In this document: positions 54,110 to 63,455 of the stretch, one piece after another
Numbering within the stretch: the first letter of the stretch is position 1
Layout: each line of letters starts with the position of its first letter
NCBI GenBank assembly: GCA_036346275.1
Contig: CM070722.1
Location: 26,683,336-26,747,335, forward strand
Direction of reading: 5' to 3'
From: Otatea glauca
Taxonomy: Eukaryota > Streptophyta > Magnoliopsida > Poales > Poaceae
DNA: 64,000 bases
Position numbers and translations under genes: made by a program
The notes under the pieces: model-generated
The model's database searches: none
Told to the model about the DNA's origin: nothing
The model's input: the letters and a program-made list of their open reading frames with translations, nothing else

Positions 54110-54233
54110 TCCCATACCTGGAACTGTAGCCATTCCCCTCCTTTTCGCCACCAAGCTTAATCTCGAAGCCTCCGTCGCACTCCTGAAGCCCTAGTGCCGC
54201 CACCTCCAAAGAAATTATCCCGCATTCTCCTCA

Positions 54234-56822
54234 ATGGCATCCAACCCCTCAACTAGCGTCGGAGTTGCTGTGCCACCGGAGAAGAAACCTGAAATGGCTG
54301 AGGTGGCCTTTGAGGACGAAGCCCTTGAAAAGGTGTGGTAGAAGTCAATCATGACGGAGAAGCGTCTTGCCGACTTGGAGAAGGATGGCTTCGTTCCTCC
54401 ACGGGAGTTCTTCCGTTGGAGGCCGTCACAAGGTGAATCGTACCCCACCCTCAAGAATGAGGATGAGACCATCATTTTTGAAGCCTTTTTCCGCTGCGAG
54501 TTAAGCTTTCCCCCTTCTCTGTTTTTACTCTCGGTTCTTGACCTCTACCAGATTCAGCTTTTCCACTTGAGCCCCAATTCTATCACAATGCTTAGCGTGT
54601 TCGTCCACCTTTGTGAGGCTTTTCTGGGCATCAGTCCGAGTCTCAACCTGTTTCGCCACTTCTATAATATGAAGAGGGCGATGAAGAATGCAGTTGTTGG
54701 GGGTGTCGGTTTTCACCTCCGCAGCGGCGTGGCAAATTCTTATATTTCTATCCCTGTTACCTCCTCCTGGTAGTCGGACTTGAAGAAATGGTGGTTTTAC
54801 ATCACCTCTCTAGATACCGTGAATTACCCCATAGCTTATCGGCCACTCTTGCTTCATCCGATTGACTTCTGGACTAAGGTCCCTCTTGTGACTGCTCGAA
54901 CTTCTTATCATGTTCGGAAGATCGAGGAGCTAAGGAAAATTGGGTTGACCGGGTGGCACGTCGCTAGGGACTTCCTCACGCATCGGTCGAGTCTGCTGAA
55001 ATGCAGAGATCACCTCGCTTGGGACTACTCCGAAGTCAATGATGCTAACAGGGACAATCCTGAAAGTAAGCATTTGCAATATTTTTGTTTTCCTCACTTT
55101 AGTCGATGAGTAGCAAACTGACTTGCCTTTCGCCAGACCTGCTGGACTTGGACTTCTCCTCTAGGTTGAGCAAGATGTTTCAAGGCTCGGAGCCTGGCAC
55201 TTGCGGTGTCGAAGCTTACTCGCTTTCCAATCCCCGGCCAGAGCTGAGTGTTCTGTTAGAGACATCTTCGCATCGCCCGTGTATCTGTTGTGTGCTTTGA
55301 TTTAACATCTCCTCAGGAGGCCAAGTTCGACGATGTCAGTGAGCTGATCGAGGGAGTCATCGACATAGATGACGATGTCCTCGCCAACTTTGAACCTTCT
55401 CTGGATGATCCAGCGCCTGTAATTGACCCAAGCAGGGGCGAAATGGCTCTGGAGCAAGATGCGGCCGAATCTCCTCGATCGAAGAGGTTGGTGTCTCTAG
55501 CACTCCGCCGACCTGCCAAACGGCTCCGAACCTCATCAGCGCATCTGTCCGACTAGGTATCCTTCAATCGTTCGCTTGGATGTTATGAGATCGCTCCTGA
55601 TGTAATTCAAAAAATGCTGGATGATCAGCGAGTCGCCTGGGGGGTCAAAGCGCACAGGTCGATGACTCCTCCGCAGGCGTCTCCTCGAGAGGGATCTCCA
55701 TCGACCTGACTAGTCGAACAGGCATCATTGCTATCGAGCAATGTCTCCTTTATTAGCGAACTTTCGCTCACAGCAGCTGCTTGCTATGCAGATTATCCCG
55801 TCGGCCAATGACCCACCGGCGCCATGTCCTCCATTGGCTGCACCGATTGAGAAAACAACCACCGGAGTCAAGCCGGTCCTGATGAATGTGCATGCGAAAA
55901 TTCGACTGGCGAGGTGAGTTATTCTCCCTTTCCCCTCATGAACTTCTTTTTGTTCATTAGAGGTGCTTAGACAAATTGCCTTTCTGCAGGAAGGGTGCGC
56001 CCAGCAGTGTTGCTGAAACGATAGCCATCGTGGCAACGTCATCCTTCGGCATGACCGATACAACTCTAGATCCCCTCTTGGAGGATCCCGCTGAGCATAC
56101 CTGTAAATCTGCAATAGTGACCGTTCAAGATCCTCCAGCTTCTTCAGCGCCTCGGGTGTTCTGGTCCGTTCTGAAACCCCAAATCAAGGTATGTGAACAC
56201 GAAACCCCCTGTTCTGCCTTCCACTTTCCCCTCACTCTGTGTTTGACACTTCTGGCTTCGTATCGCAGCACGCGACCAAAACCCTACTTAAGGGCAAAGC
56301 CTTCTGCGATCAAGCCCACTAGGAGACCGAGCGGCTCATGGCTTCCCAAGATCAAATACTCAAGATGAAGAATACAGAGCTGGAGGCACTCAGGGCCAAA
56401 TTGAAAACCACCCAGGCTGAGGCTGAAGAATGAGAGAAGAAGCTAACCGCTGAAAAGGCTACTGCAGAAGCTGCATTGGTCGAGGCCATGGCCAGTCGAG
56501 AGAGGCAGAGGCGGGCAAGAAAGTAGTTGAGTTTGAAAAGGCTACAGAAGATGCGGCACTCGCCACTCTGCAGTCAAAGACACTCGAGCACATGACCACC
56601 TTGGCTCATCTTGCGACCTCGTACATGCTTGGCATGGTGAAGAGCCATCATCTGGACCTGGACTTCTCAGGACTGGACGAAGGATTCGCGTGTGGGGCGA
56701 GTGAAGCTACCGACCACATCGAGTCCTTTGCAGGCCTTGCCGAGAGGTTCGTGGGCGGATTGGAGCTATCACTTGGTGATGATGAGCCAACCAAGATCAT
56801 TTGGCCTAACCATACGATGTAA
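54234..56822 (+). pseudogene. Antisense gene 1: 'putative gypsy type transposon' domain protein with introns
   Basis: The gene lies on the strand opposite to pol. Exon 1 starts MASNPSTSVGVAVPPEKK and, after a TAG at 54342, carries the 'putative gypsy type transposon' domain (PF04195-like): FRCELSFPPSLFLLSVLDLY, LSPNSITMLSVFVHLCEAFL, GGVGFHLRSG. Another TAG (54771) precedes LKKWWFYI. Likely introns: 55068-55134 (GAAA|GTAAGC...CGCCAG), one ending at about 55314 (CTCCTCAG), one at about 55913-55989 (GGTGAG...CTGCAG) and one at about 56190-56269 (GTATGT...CGCAG). Later exons encode an acidic segment (GVIDIDDDVLANFEPSLDD), a coiled coil (NTELEALRAKLKTTQAEAE) and a conserved C-terminus (LATSYMLGMVKSHHLDLDFS). 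The copy at 63456-64000 supports the ending. Function is unknown. Confidence 0.75.
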
Positions 56823-57440
56823 AGATCGACACTTTCCTTGTTACTGTGATCTTTAATGACAACACTAACTAATCTGCTTGTCCATCATGCCTTGTCTACT
56901 ATTTCCTTATCGATGAAATAGAGTAGCAAAAGTAGATGCAAATTCGATTTAGCACTCATAGATCCTCAGTAAGCGGCGTCATAGACGAACGCATGCCTGA
57001 TGGTATCTGCACACAATGCTAGAAAAACTTCTGTTAAATGACTTACCCCTGAGCGTGCACTTGGAGAGGCCATACATAACATAAATGCTATATATGTTGA
57101 AAAGAACACTACAAGACTTTTACAAGCCTTTATCGATCATGTGACTTAGACTCTGTAGCGAACAAGAATTTGCTGAGCAGCGTATGTAGAAACGACTAGA
57201 GGTCTCGTCTCCCAACGTCCGCTAAGCTTTAGATGTCTGACAATCTGATGCTCGTATGCACGCAGGATAGAATTACTCATTGCTGAATTCAGGCATGGAC
57301 ACACTGTAGTTTTGTTTACTTACATGCTAAGTGCGCAATCGAGTAAATGCGTGCAAAAAATCGCATGTCCCAAAGAGAAAAAGAGAAGACTGTGCCTACT
57401 ACGCCTTGCTCAATAACTGTATTGACCAGGAAAAAAAGAG
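56823..57440. other. Spacer downstream of antisense gene 1
   Basis: Non-coding; matched in inverted orientation by 62880-63450, for example 'tttccttatcgatgaaa.agagtag' against its reverse complement near 63340. Confidence 0.6.
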
Positions 57441-57840
57441 AGGTACCGAGTTACCTGTAGCCCCCGACTCCTTTCTCGATGAAATTTCATCGAGTTGGGA
57501 GTGATGTAAGCACAACATCTTGATGTAGCCCCCGACTCTTTACTCTACAGTTGGATCAAGCCAAAAGAGTAAGGCGTTAGTATCATCGATACTTGTTGCA
57601 ACTTCGAACCTCTTATTCGATAGATAGATCGACCCGAGAGTGGAGCCAGGTAAAGAAATGATCGAGTGATGAAGCCCTCGACCTTCTACTCGATGAATGA
57701 ATCGAGTAGATGGTAGAGCATATGCGTCGATGAAATGCATGATGTAGCCCCCGTCCCTCCACTCGATGGCTATATCGAGGAGAAGGTAGAGCATAAGCAT
57801 CACTGACAACCCTTACACACAGAAGCATGAGCCCCCGAGA
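57440..57840 (-). repeat. Array of polypurine-tract-like repeats (GTCGGGGGCTACAT)
   Basis: On the minus strand GAGTCGGGGGCTAC or close variants occur at about 57458, 57525, 57671, 57743 and 57828, separated by 'atcgag' motifs. The core matches the genuine polypurine tract at 53719. The right copy of the element has the same array at 62440-62830. Confidence 0.75.
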
Positions 57841-58069
57841 ATATTGGTCGAAGTAAATCCAAGCAGACGAAGTAGATGAGTAACATAACTTTGTTGCAGC
57901 GATTGAACTTTGTTACTATTATTCGAGTCTCTTAGCGTCCATGCGACGTACCATAAAGTGGCGTCTCTTAAATTTGCACATTTGTGGGGAAGCGCGACCG
58001 ACGTCTTGTGGATTGGGACCAATGCAAATCTGGACGGACTGCGATTACAGTGTGACTTGTTGCCTGAGC

Positions 58070-58077
58070 TATAAATA
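58070..58077 (+). promoter_or_regulatory. TATA box of antisense ORF 2 in Tat element D
   Basis: TATAAATA in 'gagctataaatagacg'. The right copy has 'gagctataaatagatg' at the equivalent place (minus strand, 62179-62186). Confidence 0.65.
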
Positions 58078-58159
58078 GACGAGACCTGTAGTTGCCTGTT
58101 ACATCTCATCTTTTCTCTTGTCCTCTGCTCGCATCGCCTTAGTTCTTCCACCGCATCCT

Positions 58160-58734
58160 TGGCTTCTCCTCCACCGTCGCCTCCCTCTGTGATCATCTTT
58201 GGCGAATCCCCTCCCCCTATTCCACTAGCAATAGTTTCTCCGGGGAAGATCGTCATTTCTTCGATGAGGACGAGATCGATTGGGAGACTATTGAGAAGAA
58301 GGTTTGGCTGAAGGAGGACGAAGTCACCAGCAAGCTGAGGGTTGTCGCCGAAGAAGACAATGCCACCTCTACTCCCTTCTCAAGAGCATGAGCCACCACC
58401 GACACATGAGGAGAAGGAAGTGAGGCCACCGGCGTCGGAGGAAGAGGTGAAGCTCAAGACAGCTTCATCAGTATGGCGCTTGCTTGCCCTCCAAGCCATA
58501 TTGGCATTGCGAGGCCTCCGACGGCGGAGGACTCTTCTTTCCCATCAACTGGTCTGCGCGGTGAGCGCCAAGTCTATGCTTCCTCTTCTTGCCCGTACAG
58601 TGGGCGCAAGCCCATCTCGGGGACCATCCTTTTCCGGTCCCCGTGGATGGAGGGGCAGCGGTGTGATGCCTCTGAGGACAAGTAGTAGTGGTGTACCTAT
58701 CTTAAGATGTAATAGGATAGACTTTTTTTCGTAA
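58160..58734 (+). pseudogene. Antisense ORF 2: small Pro-rich/acidic protein, unrecognised
   Basis: About 90 bases after the TATA box a frame reads SPPSVIIFGESPPPIPLAIV, SPGKIVISS, then after a one-base shift DEDEIDWETIEKKVWLKEDE and VTSKLRVVAEEDN. A further frame (58342-58734) gives PPLLPSQEHEPPPTHEEKEV, KLKTASS and ends CNRIDFFS. The inverted copy at 61540-62177 preserves the same pieces (SVIILGESPTPTPLAVVS; PPTHEEKKVKSP; KLKTASS; CNRINFY), so this was a conserved protein of the family. No domain is recognised. Confidence 0.55.
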
Positions 58735-58750
58735 AATTTTAATGAAATCA

Positions 58751-58760
58751 TACTTACCTG
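58751..58760 (-). promoter_or_regulatory. Consensus 5' splice site just after pol of Tat D
   Basis: On the minus strand CAG|GTAAGTA lies about 35 bases beyond the pol stop. The same site follows pol in the right copy (61510-61519). Confidence 0.55.
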
Positions 58761-58791
58761 GATCTTAGTTGCAATGCGATGTCTTCTTTAT

Positions 58792-59560
58792 TCATGTATG
58801 AAACTTTCTCAACTAGTCGATATTCCATGAGTTTACAAGTATCACCCCTTCCGATGTCGATAGTCGTACAAATCCTAGTCGAGTCACTTTGACCACCACA
58901 TAGGGACCTTCCCACTTAGGTGATAGTTTATTGCGATTATCTTGCTTCTGCACCTTTCATAGTCCTATGTCTCCGACAGCGAGCGCTCTATCCTGGATTT
59001 TTTGGCCATGATATCTGCGTAAGGATTGCTGATAGTTGGCTGCTTGATCTCTGTACTCTTCGAGTAGGTTTACGTCATTTGCTCTCGCTTGCTCTTGTTC
59101 TTCTTCGAAGTAGTTATCCACTCGAGGTGACCTGAACGTTAACACAGTCGAAAGCATAGCTTCTGCTCGGTAGACCAAGAAAAACAGCTTTTCACCAGTG
59201 GCTCGACTAGTCGAAGTATGAACAGCCCATAGCACCGAGGGGAGTTCTTTCGCCCACTGAGTCGAGTAAGCCTTGAGCCTATCGAACATGCAGGTCTTGA
59301 TCCCCTGCAAGATTAAGCCATTGGCTTGTTCGACCTGACCGTTACTTTGAGGATGAGCCACGGAGGCAAAGCAGTGTTTGATACCCAATTCTTCGCAAAA
59401 AGACTATGAAAGCATTGCTTTTGAACTAGCTACCATTGTCTGTGATTACTCGATTAGGGATGCCAAATCGAGTAACAATGCTCCTCATGAATTCCTTAGC
59501 CGCTTCTAAGGTGATGTTCCTGACGAGCTTCGAGATAGGCTTGGAATGGAGTCATCCAAG
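58792..59560 (-). pseudogene. pol: Integrase of Tat element D, lacking its N-terminus
   Basis: The frame gives EAAKEFMRSIVTRFGIPNRV then ITDNG (second catalytic Asp), a stop and a frame change. MGIKHCFASVAHPQSNGQVE follows with the third catalytic residue (Glu of QVEQANG). The C-terminal part includes NLLEEYRDQAANYQQSL and, after a stop, LSPKWEGPYVVVKVTR and NSWNID, ending at 58792. The zinc-binding N-terminus and first catalytic Asp are missing: the sequence passes at about 59560-59628 directly from the second RNase H, so an internal deletion is likely. Confidence 0.82.
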
Positions 59561-59627
59561 TCGGCTCGTGTTCGAGTAGTGCAGCTTCTGTGTCTGCAGG
59601 TTCTGCCTCGCTAACTCGACCAAGCTG

Positions 59628-60512
59628 CTAGTTGAGTTGGGCAGCATCTGCCTCCCGTCTAGGGGAGATGGATTGTTTGAGGAGTTTCTTGATGAAGACT
59701 CCTGCGGGCATGGGCAAATGGGACAAAGAGAGCCTGGCAAGTTCGTCGACGACAGAATTGTCACATCGCCTGATATGCCTTACCTTGAGCCCTTCGAACT
59801 TGTACTCTAGCTTGCGAACTTCGCTCAGATATGCCACCATGTTGTCATCCGAGCACTAGTACTCATTTTGCATTTGGTTCACGACTAGCTGCGAGTCCCC
59901 TTTCACGAGTAATCATCTGATGCCAAGTGACGCAGCCATGCGGAGACCGTTGACTAGTCCCTCGTATTCTGCAATATTATTTGAAGCTTGAAAATCAAGT
60001 TGGATAACATATTTTAGCTCCTCACCTGTCGGAGATTTGAGCACGATGCCAACCCTCGAGCTCTGAAGCATGAGAAACCCATCGAAGAACATTGTCCAGT
60101 GGTCATCGATCGCCTTGCGCTCCTTTTCCTCGACGTGCGTCCATTCCGCAATGAAGTCCACCAAGACTCCCGACTTGATGCTGGATCGTGGCACAAAGTC
60201 AATCTTGAACTCATTGAGTTCAACCGCCCACTGCGCGATTCGCCTCGTCGCCTCTCGGTTGCGTATTACCTCCTTGAGCAAGTACGTTGTCATGACTGTA
60301 ATCTTGTGCGTCTGAAAATAGTGTCGCAGCTTTCGAGAAGTCATAAAAACGGTGTACAACATCTTATGCACCTGAGGGTACCATAGCTTGGCATCATGCA
60401 AGACCTTGCTCACGTAGTACACCGACTTCAGGATATTGGTCTTTTTCTGAGGACAATCTCGCTCGACCACCAGGACTGTGTTTACTACTTGAGGGGTAGC
60501 TGTAATGTACAA
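59628..60512 (-). pseudogene. pol: RNase H and archaeal-type second RNase H of Tat element D
   Basis: From 60512: YYVSKVLHDAKLWYPQVHKM and RKLRHYFQTHKITVMTTYLL are the RT-connected RNase H. Then WTMFFDGFLMLQSSRVGIVL and FQASNNIAEYEGLVNGLRMA form the start of the archaeal-type RNase H that marks Tat/Ogre elements. An adjoining frame (59840) has YLSEVRKLEYKFEGLKVRHI and DNSVVDELARLSL, its C-terminal half. A stop near 59895 separates them. Confidence 0.87.
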
Positions 60513-60519
60513 AAAGAGC

Positions 60520-61310
60520 TCATCTTTTTCGTTAGGTGAGGTTAAAATTAACGGAGATGATAAGTACCTTTTCAGATCTTGAAAATTTTCTTATGCCTCC
60601 TTGTTCCACTCGAAGGAGTCCTGCTTCTTGAGCAACTTGAAGAACGGTAATCCTCACTCACTCATCCGAGAGACAAATCTACTAAGGGTAGCGATGCAGC
60701 CCGTGAGCTTCTGCAGTTCCCTCAACATCCGTAGATAGTGCATCTAGTCAGTGGCCTCGATTTTGCACGGGTTTGCCTCGATGCCTCGACTGGACACCAG
60801 GAAACCGAGAAGCTTACCGGACGAAATGCTGAACATGCACTTCTTGGGGTTAAGCATCATCCGATACTTCGTGAGGTTTCAAATGTTTCCTCGAGGTCGC
60901 TGATTAAGGTGTTCTTGGTTTTCGACTTGACTACGATATCATCGACGTACGCTTCCACATTGCGCCCGATTTTGGACTTCAAGCAGTTTTGAATACAGCA
61001 TTGATACGTAGCTCTAGCACACTTTAAACCGAACGGCATTTTAACATAACAGAATACACCAAAGGGAATAGTGAAAGCAGTTTTTTTCTTCATCCTCTGC
61101 TGACAAGCTAATTTGGTGATACACCGAGTAGGCATCTAGAAAACTTAGCAACTGACAGCCCGCAATAGAATCCACTATCTGGTCGATGCAGGGGAGAGGG
61201 AAAGGATCTTTAGGACAAGCCTTGTTGAGGTCGGTGTAGTTGACGCACATCTTCCACTTGCCGTTGGGTTTCTTGATGAGGACAGGGTTCGCCAGCCAGG
61301 GACTTAGTAC
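60520..61310 (-). pseudogene. pol: Reverse transcriptase of Tat element D, N-terminus missing
   Basis: It begins abruptly at about 61310 with LANPVL, then KWKMCVNYTDLNKACPKDPF, LLSFLDAYSVYHQI with the first catalytic Asp, MPFGLKCARATYQ, and the YVDD motif in VEAYVDDIVVKSK. The thumb region (LSRFVSRMSE, then LPFFKLLKKQDSFEW) leads to RNase H. Several frame changes and stops are present. All sequence upstream of this RT segment is absent at the inversion junction. Confidence 0.87.
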
Positions 61311-61329
61311 TATGAAAGGTGCAGAAACA

Positions 61330-61480
61330 CGATAACCGTAATAAGCTATCGCCTAAGTGGGAAGGTCTCTATGTGGTGATCAAAGTGACTCGACCCAAAT
61401 CGGTACGACTATCGACATCGGAAGGAGCGATACTTGACAACTCATGGAACATCGATCAACTGATGATATTTCATACATGA
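61330..61480 (+). pseudogene. pol: C-terminal end of pol of Tat element D'
   Basis: After a stop the frame reads KLSPKWEGLYVVIKVTRP and RLSTSEGAILDNSWNIDQ, ending at TGA 61478-61480, the same C-terminus as in the left copy (58792-58940, minus). Everything before it in pol is missing. Confidence 0.8.
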
Positions 61481-61509
61481 ATAAGACAAAGTACATTGCA
61501 GCCAAAATT

Positions 61510-61519
61510 CAGGTAAGTA
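61510..61519 (+). promoter_or_regulatory. Consensus 5' splice site just after pol of Tat D'
   Basis: CAG|GTAAGTA about 30 bases after the pol stop, in the same setting as 58751-58760 of the left copy. Confidence 0.55.
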
Positions 61520-61539
61520 CAATTTCATTAAAAATTTTA

Positions 61540-62177
61540 CTAATAAAAGTTTATCCTATTACATCTTAAAGTAGGTACTCTACTACTACTTGTCCTCGGA
61601 GGCATCGAGCCACCTCCCTTGCATCCATGGGGACTGGAAAAGGATGGTCCCCAGGATGGGCTTGCACCCTCTGTATGGACCAGAGGAGGATGAGAAGACT
61701 CGGCCGCTAGTTGATGGAAAAGGCGACCTCTCCAGCCTCCGAGCACCGCGATGGCTTGGAGGGCAAGCAAGCGTCGGCCTGATGAAGCTGTTTTAAGCTT
61801 CACCACCTTCTCCAGCATCGGCGACTTCACCTTCTTCTCCTCGTGTGTCGGCGGTGGCATTTGCTCTCGCGAAGGGAGTAGGGGTGGTTTTCTTCGACAG
61901 CAACCTTCAGCTTGCTGGTCACCTCTTCTTCCTCCTCCGACCAAACTTCTCTCTCGATGCCCTCCTAGTCGATCTCCTCCTCCTCATCGGAGGAGATGAT
62001 GATCCTCCCCAGAGAAACTACAGCTAGCGGCGTAGGGGTAGGGGACTCTCCAAGGATGATCACGGATGGGGACAATGGTGGAGTTGAGGCCATGGAAGAG
62101 GTTGAAGGAAGAGCTAAAGTGTTGCGAGTAGGGGGCATGAAAGAAGATGGGTTGTTGCATACGACTACGAGTCCCAT
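61540..62177 (-). pseudogene. Antisense ORF 2 of Tat element D'
   Basis: After a TATA box at 62179-62186 (minus strand) the ORF starts at 62177 (MGLVVVCNN) or at an internal ATG (MPPTRNTLALPSTSS). It contains SVIILGESPTPTPLAVVS and an acidic DEEEEID, stops, and continues in another frame (61944-61540) with PPPTHEEKKVKSP, KLKTASS and CNRINFY. The pattern parallels 58160-58734. Unrecognised protein. Confidence 0.55.
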
Positions 62178-62439
62178 CTATTTATAGCTCTGGGAACAAG
62201 TCATACTGCAGCAACAAACCCGTTTAGATTCGCGTCGGTCCCAATCCACGAAGCGTTTGTCGTACTTCCACATAAGTGCGAAAACCGAAGAGACGCTACT
62301 TTATGATGTGCCGCTTGGAGGCTGAAGGGGCGCGAAAACTGTAACAGAATTCAATCACTGCAATGGAGTTATATTGTTTATCTACTCCAATTGTTTGGAT
62401 TTTTCAGGGCCTCACAAAAATGCTCAGGGGCTCATGCGC

Positions 62440-62830
62440 CCGAGTGTATGGTCGAGGGCTATTATTACTAATGCTTACGCTCTGCTCTCTTCTCGATGCA
62501 GCAATCGAGTGGAAAGTCGGGGGCTACATCATGCATTTTTTGACGCTTATGCTCTACCATCTAATCGATGCACCCATTGAATAGAGGGTCGAGGGCTACA
62601 TCGATCGATCTTTTCTCTACCTAGCTCTACTCTCGGGTCGATACACCTATCAAATAAGGGGTTCGGAGTCACAACAGGTATCCGTGAGGTTAATGCTTCA
62701 CTCTTTCTTGCTCGATCCAGCTATCGGGTAAAGAATCGGGGGTTACATCACAACGATGTGCTTACATCAATCTACTCCCTACCCGATGACGCATCATCGA
62801 GTAAGGAGTCAGGGGCTATAGGTAACTCTG
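62440..62830 (+). repeat. PPT-like repeat array of Tat element D'
   Basis: GTCGGGGGCTACATCA and variants occur at about 62452, 62516, 62588, 62736 and 62808 on the pol-sense strand, mirroring 57440-57840. Confidence 0.72.
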
Positions 62831-62879
62831 TACCTTTGTTCTTTTTTCTAGTCGATACTTTTATCGAGCGGAGCGCTGT

Positions 62880-63455
62880 AGGCACAATTTCTCTACTTTC
62901 TTTTACATGTGATGTTTTGCACGCATTTACTTGATCGCGTACTTAGCATGTCAGCAAACAAAACCAATGCGTGGCCATGCCTGAACCCGACGATGAGCAA
63001 TTCTATCCTACGCGCATACGAGCACTAGATTGTCAGACATCTAATGCTCAGCGAACGGCGGGAGATGAGACCTCTAGTCGATTCTACATGCGTTGCTCAG
63101 CAAGTTCATGTTTACTACAGAGTCTAAGTTATATTGTCGATGAAGACTTGCAAAAACCATGTAGTTTTACTGTAACTATTATAGCATTTATGTTATATGT
63201 GGCCTCTCTGAGTACTCGCTTGGGGGCTAAGGCATTTAATGGATGTTTTTTCTAGCCCTATGTGCAGGAACAATTAGGTATGCGCTTTATTGAGGGTCTA
63301 TAAATACTAAGTCAGATTTGCATCTTCTCGTGCTACTCTGTTTCATCGATAAGGAAATAGTAGGCAAAGCACAATGGATAAGCAAATTAATTGGTATTAT
63401 CATAAAAGACTACAGTAACAGCAAGCATTTGGTTTTTACATCAGCATAACTTGGC
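62880..63455. other. Spacer between PPT-like array and antisense gene 1 in D'
   Basis: Non-coding, homologous in inverted orientation to 56823-57440. Confidence 0.6.

Larger units (their letters stand above)
53060..61310 (-). mobile_element. Tat-lineage Ty3/gypsy element D (left copy), 5' part missing
   Basis: Pol on the minus strand (RT, RNase H, a second archaeal-type RNase H, integrase) is followed on the left by two antisense ORFs and then polypurine tract and 3' LTR (53060-53718). The second RNase H is a hallmark of the Tat/Ogre lineage. Gag, protease and 5' LTR are missing: the element ends abruptly within RT at about 61310, where a second copy in the opposite orientation begins. Confidence 0.85.
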
